Below are positions 22,420-34,400 of a stretch of 64,000 bases of DNA, piece after piece (within the stretch, counting starts at the first letter, position 1; every line of letters begins with the position of its first letter). The translations under genes were made by a program, and so were the position numbers. The notes beneath the pieces are model-generated. The model had not been told where the DNA came from, searched no databases, and saw only the letters and a list, made by a program, of their open reading frames with translations. This DNA is from Archivesica marissinica (Eukaryota > Mollusca > Bivalvia > Venerida > Vesicomyidae). The DNA lies in the NCBI GenBank assembly GCA_014843695.1, contig CM026401.1:46947477-47011476 (forward strand). The letters are read 5' to 3'.

Positions 22420-25400
22420 CTACAACAAACATAAAACATAGATTATCAATACCAGTGGGTGTTTTAATTTAAGTTTATTTAACTTCGCTACCGGTTGCCC
22501 AATTGAGCGACGGGCAGTTTGCCTAACAAGACATTTCCTGGACAGGCTCCAGCAGTTAACCGGTACGTGGTGCACAAACCTCCGTAAGAAACTTGTTCAT
22601 ATACTTGAGACACAGTCTGAGCGGGGCTCGAACCCATGGCCATCTGTGATGATACAACTACAGTGGCATACAAGATGGAGACCATAACCACTTTACTACG
22701 GAGGTGGTCTTACCAGCGTCTACATGTCGCCAGGTGTTTAGTGTTTATTGTAGAAAACTATTTCTTAAAAACACTGTCAAAAATCGGCTTATTATCTTAA
22801 ATCATATGCGTAAATGTACGAAATGTACGAAATTAACACTTTTAATTAGTAAGATATTGTATATAAGTGTGTGCTTTAAGTAAGATATTAGTGTGTGTTT
22901 TACGTTTATTTATCGTCGCTACCGGTTGCCCATATGAGCGACGCCTCCTGAAGAGATTAGTCATTTTAGATTTTGGAGGATAGTGCAATGATACAGACAG
23001 AGACCCATTCAGAGTCTCCTCTGGTTCTTTTACGTGCACGGTGTAAAGCACCGACACGAGACCTCGGTTTAACGTCCCATCTGAAAGACTGTTAATTTTA
23101 TTAGGGTCAGACGGGGGATCGAACCTGCGATCCCTGGATTACCAGTCCAGCGTGTTACCACTGGACTACAGATCCGTCTGTTAAGATATTAGCCTCAAAC
23201 GGATCCAATATGTAAAATGTTGGACTGTGTGAGGCGAGTGGCTTATATCCTATGCATAGTAAGAGATATGTCGATAAACCCAGGACTACACAAAACAACC
23301 TAACTAACTACTGTAGATATAGGATACCACCTTGTTGTACATACCGGTACTGACCGGGACTGTGGACACCTGTCTTAATGGAACTAATCATGCCCTCTTC
23401 GCGTATATTGTTGCACCAAATCTGGGATGAACAGAACAGAACACAAGTTTATTCATGACGTATACATAAGTACATATTCATAATATATACATACGAGAGT
23501 GATTAATATAAGTTGTAAAATAAGTTTAAGTATAAACTTTATTTATTTTACAACGACTGCGAAGCAAGTTTTAACAACTTATATTAACCACTCTCGTTGG
23601 CGCCGATGAAAGCGCATATGTGGTCATTCGTGTGGGAGGAAATCGGAGTACCCGCAGAAAACCCATCTGTCCGATCTGGTGACCACCGTACCATCTCACA
23701 TACTCCCCGGTCCGAGGATCGAACCCGGGTTGCATTGGTGAGAAGCGAGCGCGCTAACCACTGCGCTAATCGGACATTGTAAAATAAATAAAGTTTAAAT
23801 AAATACATATAATTATATACAAATAAACAAGTGATCAATAAAGCTGTCGTATTGCTACTGTATTCTAATTAACTATATATAGAGGATGAACATTCTGGAT
23901 GGTGTTTTGTGTAATTAAGAAGATAACAGTGGGGAGTTCCTATGGTTTAAAGCATTATTAAGAAAACGAGCCAAGTTTAATAACACCTTTCTATTTTCAC
24001 TGTTCATTAAAATACAAAACGTATATACATGTTTGGTCTCCTGTAGTAGTACTTATTAATGAGTTATTTCCTCAATGCTGAGTAACACGGACAAATTAAA
24101 ACAAAATGATACTCATCTTCAATGTCTCTAACATTGCAACATTGACAATCACGCTCATTTCTCTGTACTCTATTATTAGCGAATAAACAATGGACAATAT
24201 ACATTTGATAACGTGTGTGCTTTACGTTTATTTATCGTCGCTACCGGTTGCCCATATGAGCGACGCCTCCTGAAGAGATTAGTCATTTTAGATATTGGAG
24301 GATAGTGCATGACACAGAATCTCCTCTGGTTCTATTACGTGCACGGTGTAAAGCACCGAAACGAGACCTCGGTTTAATGTCCCATCTGAAAGACTGTTAA
24401 TTGTATTAGGGTCAGACGGGGGATGGAACCTGCGATCCCTGGATTACCAGTTCAGCGTGTTACCACTGGAATACAGATCCGTCTGTACATTTGATAACAA
24501 CAATTATATTAGCCTTTATATTGACTTTAATTGTGTTTCTATTAATAGAATGAATGTATTAATTATATATATTTTAAGTTTATTTAACGTCGCTACCGGT
24601 TTCCCATTTGAGCGACGGGCAGTTTACCTAACAACACCTTTCCCGGGCAGGCTCCAGCGGTAAACCAGTACTTGGTGCACCAACCTCCGTAAGAAACTGC
24701 TATCTTTTTCATATAAATGAGACACGGTCTGAGCGGGGCTCGAACCCGTGACCATCAGTGATAATAGGTTACAGTGGTATACAAGTCAGCGACCTTAACC
24801 ACTCGACCACGGAGGCGTACAAAAAACTGTCATACTCAATATGAATGTATTTATACACGCTTTTCTCATGTGTTCAATCGTCATTTGTATATGTGTGTAC
24901 CGCCATACATGTTTTTGCTGGCGATGAATATTTATGTTTATGCCAAATAATCTTTGAATTGAATTAGCCAAAGTCATTGTAAAACATAAAAGAAAAAGAA
25001 TATTCGTGTATATTATTGTAAACTATGGGTTTAATACCGTTTATTTCATTGAGATGAAATAAAATCCTATCTTACACTAATAAACACAAATATCCTCTAT
25101 ATACGCTATCCTCTATATACGCTATCCTCTATATACGCTACCCTCTATATACGCTATCCTCTATATACGATATCCTCTATATACGCTATCCTCTATATAC
25201 GCTATCCTCTATATACGATATCCTCTATATACGCTATCCTCTATATACGATATCCTCTATATACGCTATCCTCTATATACGCTATCCTCTATATACGCTA
25301 TCCTCTATATACGCTACCCTCTATATACGATATCCTCTATATACGCTATCCTCTATATACGCTATCCTCTATATACGATATCCTCTATATACGATATCCT

Positions 25401-28400
25401 CTATATACGCTATCCTCTATATACGCTATCCTCTATATACGCTACCCTCTATATACGATATCCTCTATATACGCTATCCTCTATATACGCTATCCTCTAT
25501 ATACGCTATCCTCTATATACGCTATCCTCTATATACGCTATCCTCTATATACGCTATCCTCTATATACGCTATCCTCTATATACGCTATCCTCTATATAA
25601 GCTATCCTCTATATAAGCTATCCTCTATATACGCTATCCTCTATACACGCTATCCTCTATATACGATATCCTCTATATACGCTATCCTCTATATACGCTA
25701 TCCTCTATATACGCTATCCTCTATATACGCTATCCTCTATATCCTTCTGATATGCACTATTAACGCATGCCCACAAACCTGAGCAAAACTGATAAAGAAG
25801 AGTTGACTGTGTGTGAAGTTCACTCCCGGCAACATTGGCTCCTCGTGCCCACGTTTGGCTACCCAATTTCGATATGCCTGAAATATGTTATAAATAAAGT
25901 GTGTGTATAATTTAGTCCCGGCAACACTGGCTCCTCGTGCCCACGTTTGGCTACCCAATTTCGATATGCCTGAAATATGTTATAAATAAAGTGTGTGTAT
26001 AATTTAGTCCCGACAACACTGTTCCTCGCTCGTACGTTCCTCGCTCCCCCTTTCCCCTCCCCCATCGCGTACATGTATATGAATGCCTGAAATTGATCAT
26101 AAATTTAAACTATTTAAAATAAGTGGTAATTATTTTGTTATTAATCTACTAGAGAACATAGAAAACGCACACCTACATTATATGCATACTAGAGAACATG
26201 GAAAACGCACACCTACATTATATACGAGAGGACATAGAAAACGTACACCTACATTATATACTAGAGAACATAGAAAACGCACACCTACATTATATGATTA
26301 TTATTACATATACTAGAGGACATATAAAACGCATACCTACATTATATGATTATTATTACATGAAAACGAAATACGAAGGATTCCATCAAATATATATCAC
26401 ATCTTTATTACAAAACACAAACTGAACAACTAAAAATATTCCAAAATGTTTAAAACTATGTATTTATATTATTTACTTATTCGACGTGTACGTTTTCTAT
26501 GTCCTCTAGTATATATTTTGCTTTGTAATTTTAGTTAGTACAGAACATACATATGAATGCATCCTATTGACATGCATAAAGAACTTCCAATATTTTAGCG
26601 TCAGTTGACGTCAGTTACGTCACTTCATAATGATGGCGTCATCATTATTGATTTATATTTCGCCTCAACGTTAATACAAGTAGCAATAGGCCTACATGAC
26701 ATATAAGACACTCATCTTAAGTCACACGTGAGACGGGCACTTTACAAGTATCAAATGCAGCCCATACATACACATAGGCATTGAAATTCACCTAAATACA
26801 GACGGATCTGTAGCCCAGTGGTAACACGCTGGACTGGTAATCCAGGGATCTCAGGTTCGATCCCCCGTCTGACCCTAATAAAATTAACAGTCTTTTAGAT
26901 GGGACATTAAACCGAGGTCTCGTGTCCGTGCTTTACATCGTGCACGTAAAAGAACCGGAGGAGACTCTGGAATGGGTCTCTGTCTGTATCATTGCACTAT
27001 CCTCCAAAATATAAAATGACTAATATCTTCAGGTCTAGACGTCGCTCATATGGGCAACCGGTAGCGACGATAAATAAACGTAAAACACACACTTCACCGA
27101 AATATTGATTACATAATGGCGAACACTTAACCAGAGTAATGAAAAAAAGTTTTTAATAAATTACGGTCAATTTACACCCGTACAAATGACATTTCAGCTT
27201 GTTTTTGCTATTGACCATTGAAACTCTGACGGAAATTGTAAATAGTAAACACAAAATGCGGTTCGTATGGATTTATTTTGATTACGGAAATGTATTGCAA
27301 ATAATGTATATGCTTTGTGTGTACTATTATCTGGTTTCTTTCATCATCAGTTGGTTGCCCATATGAACGCAGATCCTGTAGAGATTAGTACTCTTATGTT
27401 ACTTTGGATAGTACTCGGTGCAGACAGAGCCCACTCTAATGCACTCTTTTTATTTTATTAATATTTATTAATAGTTATTATTTAAAGAATAAATCACGGG
27501 TTAATAGTTTTCATCGGGGTATGAACTACATTGGCCGTGTTTAAAGTGTGTGGAGGCCGAATGCATCCACGCTAACTTTAAGCAAGCCCACTATAGTTCA
27601 TACCCCGATGGAAACTATTAACCCGCGATACTTATAATTACATTAATCTTTGATTTGACACAACGAAAATATAGCACACTTTGCATTTAAAATGTTTTTA
27701 GTCCAGATTTCCAACTTATCCTTGGAACAGCGTAAACTATAAGACACGCCTTTTCTCACGACGAACGTTGCCTAATAATGCGAATGCACATGTCCGTCAC
27801 TTCGAGTGCGCATGTCAGCTGCATATCATTAGTTGGGAACACTCATGCGAAATTGTATGCACTCAGGGCATATACGTTCATCGAAGGAAATATAATAGCG
27901 ATGTATATATAGGTTGTTGTGGGTTAGTGACTGGTTCAGATAGTGCGTGCCTTGTTCAGATAGTGCGTGCCTGGTTCAGATAGTGCGTGCCTGGTTCACA
28001 TAGTGCCTGGTTCAAATAATGCGTGCCTGGTTCAGATAGAGTGTGCCTGGTTCAGATAGTGCGTGCCTGGTTCACATAGTGCCTGGTTCACATAGTGCCT
28101 GGTTCAAATAGTGCGTGCCTGGTTCAGATAGAGCGTGCCTGGTTCAGATAGTGCCTGGTTCAGATAGTGCCTGGTTCAGATAGTGCCTGGTTCAGATAGA
28201 GCGTGCCTGGTTCAGATAGTGCCTGGTTCAGATAGTGCGTGCTTGGCTCACATAGTGCCTGGTTCAGATAGTGCGTGCCTGGTTCACATATTGCCTGGTT
28301 CAGATAGTGCGTGCCTGGTTCACATAGTGCCTGGTTCAAATAGTGCCTGGTTCACATAGTGCCTGGTTCACATAGTGCGTGCCTGGTTCACATAGTGCAT

Positions 28401-31400
28401 GCCTGGTTCAGATAGTGCGTGCTTGGTTCACATAGTGCCTGGTTCAGATAGTGCCTGGTTCACATAGTGCCTGGTTCACATAGTGCGTGCCTGGTTCAGA
28501 TAGTGTCTGGTTAAGGTAGTGCGTGCCTGGTTCACATAGTGCCTGGTTCCGACAGTGCCTGGTTCCGACAGCGCCTGGTTCAGATAGTGCCTGGTTCAGA
28601 TAGTGCCTGGTTCACATAGTGCCTGGTTCAGATAGTGCGTGTCTGGTTCAGACAGTGCCTGGTTCAAATAGTGCGTGCCTGGTTCACATAGTGCGTGCCT
28701 GGTTCAGATAGTGCGTGCCTGGTTCACATAGTGCGTGCCTGGTTCAGATAGTGCGTGCTTGGTTCACATAGTGCCTGGTTCAGATAGTGCCTGGTTCACA
28801 TAGTGCCTGGTTCACATAGTGCGTGCCTGGTTCAGATAGTGTCTGGTTAAGGTAGTGCGTGCCTGGTTCACATAGTGCCTGGTTCCGACAGTGCCTGGTT
28901 CCGACAGCGCCTGGTTCAGATAGTGCCTGGTTCAGATAGTGCCTGGTTCACATAGTGCCTGGTTCAGATAGTGCGTGTCTGGTTCAGACAGTGCCTGGTT
29001 CAAATAGTGCGTGCCTGGTTCACATAGTGCGTGCCTGGTTCAGATAGTGCGTGCCTGGTTCACATAGTGCGTGCCTGGTTCAGATAGTGCGTGCTTGGTT
29101 CACATAGTGCCTGGTTCAGATAGTGCGTGCCTGGCTCACATAGTGCCTGGTTCAGATAGTGCGTGCCTGGTTCACATATTGCCTGGTTCAGATAGTGCGT
29201 GCCTGGTTCACATAGTGCCTGGTTCAAATAGTGCCTGGTTCACATAGTGCCTGGTTCACATAGTGCGTGCCTGTTTCACATAGTGCGTGCCTGGTTCAGA
29301 TAGTGCGTGCCTGGTTCACATAGTGCGTGCCTGGTTCAGATAGTGCGTGCTTGGTTCACATAGTGCCTGGTTCAGATAGTGCCTGGTTCACATAGTGCCT
29401 GGTTCACATAGTGCGTGCCTGGTTCAGATAGTGTCTGGTTAAGGTAGTGCGTGCCTGGTTCACATAGTGCCTGGTTCCGACAGTGCCTGGTTCCGACAGT
29501 GCCTGGTTCAGATAGTGCCTGGTTCACATAGTGCCTGGTTCAGATAGTGCGTGTCTGGTTCAGACAGTGCCTGGTTCAAATAGTGCGAGCCTGGTTCACA
29601 TAGTGCGTGCCTGGTTCAGATAGTGCGTGCCTGGTTCACATAGTGCGTGCCTGGTTCAGATAGTGCGTGCTTGGTTCACATAGTGCCTGGTTCAGATAGT
29701 GCCTGGTTCACATAGTGCCTGGTTCACATAGTGCGTGCCTGGTTCAGATAGTGTCTGGTTAAGGTAGTGCGTGCCTGGTTCACATAGTGCCTGGTTCCGA
29801 CAGTGCCTGGTTCCGACAGTGCCTGGTTCAGATAGTGCCTGGTTCACATAGTGCCTGGTTCACATAGTGCCTGGTTCAGATAGTGCGTGTCTGGTTCAGA
29901 CAGTGCCTGGTTCAAATAATGCGCGCCTGGTTCAGACAGTGCCTGGTTCAAATAGTGCCTGGTTCAAATAGTGCGCGCCTGGTTCAGAGTGCCTGGTTCA
30001 CATAGTACAAGTGCCTGGTTCAGATAGAGCGTGCCTGGTTCAGATAGCGTGCTGGTTCAGAGTGCCTGGTTCAGATAGTGCCTGGTTCACATAGTGCCTG
30101 GTTCAAATAGTGCCTGGTTCAAATAGTGCCTGGTTCAGATAGTGCCTGGTTCATAGTGCCTGGTTCACATAGTGCCTGGTTCACATAGTGCCTGGTTCAC
30201 ATAGTGCGTGCCTGGTTCAGATAGTGCGTGCCTGGTTCAGATAGTGCCTGGTTCAGATAGTGCCTGGTTCAGATAGTGCCTGGTTCACATACCCCCCCAC
30301 AAACCCCCCCCAAACACCCAACCCCACCAACCCAACCCACAACCCCGTGCCTGGTTCAGATAGTGCGTGCCTGGTTCACACCGCATAGTGCCTGGTTCAG
30401 ATAGTGCCTGGTTCATAGTGCCTGGTTCACATAGTGCGTGCCTGGTTCAGTGCGTGCCTGGTTCACATAGTGCCTGTTCAAACAGATAGTGCCTGGTTCA
30501 GATAGTGCCTGGTTCACATACCCACCCACAAACCCAGTGCCTGGTTCAGATAGTGCCTGGTTCAGATAGTGCCTGGTTCACATAGTGCCTGGTTCAAATA
30601 GTGCCTGGTTCAGATAGTGCCTGGTTCAGATACCCAATAGTGCCTGGTTCAGATAGTGCCTGGTTCAGATACGTGCCCAGTGCCTGGTTCAGATAGTGCC
30701 TGGTTCACATAGTGCCCAAATGGTTCACATACCGTGCCTGGTTCACATAGTGCCTGGTTCAGATAGTGCCACGTGCCTGGTTCAGATAGTGCCTGGTAGT
30801 GCCTGGTTCAGATAGTGCCTGGTTCAGATAGTGCCTGGTTCACATAGTGCCTGGTTCAGATAGTGCCTGGTTCAGATAGTGCCTGGTTCAGATAGTGCCT
30901 GGTTCAACAGCAATAGTGCCTGGTTCATAGTGCCTGGTTCACATAGTGCCTGCCGTGCCTGGTTCACATAGTGCGTGCCTGGTTCAGATAGTGTTCAGAT
31001 AGTGCCTGGTTCACATAGTGCCAAGTGCCTGGTTCAGATAGTGCCTGGTTAATAGTGCCTGGTTCACATAGTGCCTGGTTCACATAGTGCCTGGTTCAGA
31101 TAGTGCCTGCAGTGCCTGGTTCAGATAGTGCCAATGGTTCACAGTTCAGTGCCTGGTTCACATAGTGCCTGGTTCAGATAGTGCGTGCCTGGTTCAGATA
31201 GTGCCTGGTTCAGATAGTGCCTGGTTCAGATAGTGCCTGGTTCACATAGTGCCTGGTTCAGATAGTGGATTCAGATAGTGCCCTGGTTCAGATAGTGCCT
31301 GGTTCACCCAATAGTGCCTGGTTCACACATAGTGCCCAACCCAACCCAGATAGTGCCAACCCAAACAAAGTGCCTGGTTCAGATAGTGCCTGGTTCACAT

Positions 31401-34400
31401 AGTGCCAGTGCCTGGTTCAGATAGTGCCTGGTTCAGATAGTGCCTGGTTCAGATAGTGCCTGGTTCAGAACCTAGTGCCTGGTTCACATAGTGCCTGGTT
31501 CAGATAGTGCCTGGTTCCGACAGTGCCTGGTTCAGATAGTGCCTGGTTCAGACAGTGCCTGGTTCAGATAGTGCCTGGTTCAGATAGTGCCTGGTTCAGA
31601 TAGTGCCTGGTTCAAATAGTGAGCGCCTGGTTCAGAGAGTGCCTGGTTCACATAGTGCCTGGTTCAAATAGTGCGTGCCTGGTTCAGACAGTGCCTGGTT
31701 CAAATAGTGCCTGGTTCAGATAGTGCCTGGTTCACATAGTGCGTGCCTGGTTCCGACAGTGCCTGGTTCACATAGTGCCTGGTTCACATAGTGCCTGGTT
31801 CAGATAGTGCGTGCCTGGTTCAGATAGTGCCTGGTTCACATAGTGCGTGCCTTGTTAAGATAGTCTCTGGTTAAGATAGTGCGTACCTGGTTCACATAGT
31901 GCCTGGTTCCGACAATGCCTGGTACAGAAAGTGCCTGTTCAGATAGTGCCTGGTTCAGATAGTGCCTGGTAAAGATAGTGCCTGGTTCACATAGTGCCTG
32001 GTTCAGATAGTGCCTGGTTCACATAGTGCCTGGTTCAGATAGTGCCTGGTTCAGATAGTGCCTGGTTCAGATAATGCCTGATTCACATAGTGCCTGGTTC
32101 AGATAGTGCCTGGTTCAGATAGTGCGTGCCTGGTTCAGATAGTGCCTGGTTCAGATAGTGCCTGGTTCAGATAGTGCCTGGTTCACATAGTGCCTGGTTC
32201 AGATAATGCCTGGTTCAGATAGTGCCTGGTTCAGATAGTGCCTGGTTCAGATAGTGCCTGTTTCAGACAGTGCCTGGTTCAGATAGTGCCTGCCTGGTTC
32301 AGATAGTGCCTGGTTCACATAGTGCGTGCCTGGTTCACATAGTGCCTGGTTCGGATAGTGCCTGGTTCACATAGTGCCTCTTACCAAAGGCATCTGAGGT
32401 TCTTATATTGCTACGTGTATGATGTGAAGCTTCTATACAAGATATGGCTTTACCAGATATATACTTGGTCTTGTATATGTATTGATTGAAACACTGATGT
32501 TGCAGTTAAGGCTTACCCTGAAACCTTGCTTGAGTCCACCGTTGTCTGAAACACTGATGTTGAAGTTAAGGCTTACTCTGAAACCTTGTTTGAGCCCACC
32601 GTTGTCTGAAACACTGATGTTGCAGTTAAGGCTTACTCTGAAACCTTGTTTGAGCCCACCGTTGTCTGAAACACTGATGTTGCAGTTAAGGCTTACCCTG
32701 AAACCTTGCTTGAGTCCACCGTTGTCTGAAACACTGATGTTGAAGTTAAGGCTTACTCTGAAACCTTGTTTGAGCCCACCGTTGTCTGAAACACTGATGT
32801 TGCAGTTAAGGCTTACTCTGAAACCTTGTTTGAGCCCACCGTTGTCTGAAACACTGATGTTGCAGTTAAGGCTTACCCTGAAACCTTGCTTGAGTCCACC
32901 GTTGTCTGAAACACTGATGTTGAAGTTAAGGCTTACCCTGAAACCTTGTTTGAGTCCATCGTTGTCTGAAACACTGATGTTGAAGTTAATGCTTACCCTG
33001 AAACCTTGTTTGAGTCCATCGTTGTCTGAAACACTGATGTTGAAGTTAATGCTTACCCTGAAACCTTGCTTGAGTCCACCGTTGTCAGCAATGTTTTCAC
33101 CTTGCGTGTTAATGCCATTCAACTATAGAATATTGATCAGAAAACAATAAATTACTTGCAAGCAACACATGGCATAGGAAACAACACGAAATATACAACA
33201 CATGGCATAGGAAACAACGCGGAATATACAACACATGACATAAGTAACAACGTGGAATATACAACACATGGCATAGGAAACAACGCGGAATATACAACAC
33301 ATTGCATAGGAAACAACGCGGAATATACATAAACTGCACAGCTTATAACAGACAACTTTGAATTTAATGAAAACATGATTGGGCATAGATATGTTATCAA
33401 TAGGTATATTAACAATGTGTTCTAGTTCTCAAGCTATTAGTTACTACCAAACACTGTCCTCGGTGGTCTGGATAAAGGTGTGTTAGTTATTTGAATTAGT
33501 ACTTATAGTTTCAAATCGCGATTTCTTCGAAAATGATTCTGTATTTGATGATGTTGGTGCATGTTAACCCATTTCATTATGGATACATTTAAAGGCTTTT
33601 GCAATCAACATAGATCCAGATCAGCCGCAGAGTTATGTATACTGACACCAAAAAGATACTGTGAAGCCTTAGAAGTCAAATGTATATCCTTTTAGAAACA
33701 CATATAGGCACATTTGGTATCAATATTTGGTAAATTTAGTGCAACGTGTGAAGGATTATTTTCTTCACTCATGATAGTAAAATCCATAATTCTAAAATGT
33801 GTAACGAAACAGTTACGCTGAATATAAAAGTGAACAGTGTCTTTTTGGTGTCAGTATATAGTACATTCACCGCTATACTCACTGTAGCCTGGGAACAGGC
33901 GTCGGTATAGTTTGCCTGGCCAGTCAAATAAATATAGTTTAACACCGAGACTATTAATTGGGCCGTATTTAGTTTCTGATCATATCAACGCCTGAGGAAA
34001 CTTGGGGATTGTCCGTGTAATTATTGTGTTAAGTCGTCATTAGTTCAATTACGCCGAATCGACCCATTACCATCTAAACGTAATATTTAAAATCCGCCAT
34101 CTCGTCGATATAACACAGAAACGGGTAATTATATTATTGCAATGTAAATGAGTCTACGGGAACATTCGTGTATATTCGGAAATGATCGTGTATAATCATG
34201 CCTGTTCGGCGATTTCCGATAGAATTCCGTTTCTATATTTAACGATATGATCTTATAGAGAAACGTTGTCGTTCTTCAAATCTACACCATTATAAATGTA
34301 AGTAGATGGCGCTACGATCGGAAATCAAGTTTCCCCAGGCTGTCATTTTGCCAGAAGTTAAAAAGTGAAAAATCGACAGACTGGCACCCAGGTTATACTC

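Noticed and set aside
25090..25742. Regular short repeats that might recall a CRISPR array
   Set aside because: There are no unique spacers and the genome is eukaryotic; simple 16-bp tandem repeat.
25878..25969. Extra functional exon 15 in the peptidase
   Set aside because: The copy lacks its second half and donor, and its frame runs into a stop.
26799..26880. Possible tRNA-Thr gene
   Set aside because: It is continuous with a conserved 294-bp SINE body and has a target duplication, so it is a SINE head; the same holds for all other tRNA-like heads here.
32482..33150. 222-codon plus-strand frame opposite the exon 14 array
   Set aside because: It is the antisense shadow of the 60-bp repeat.
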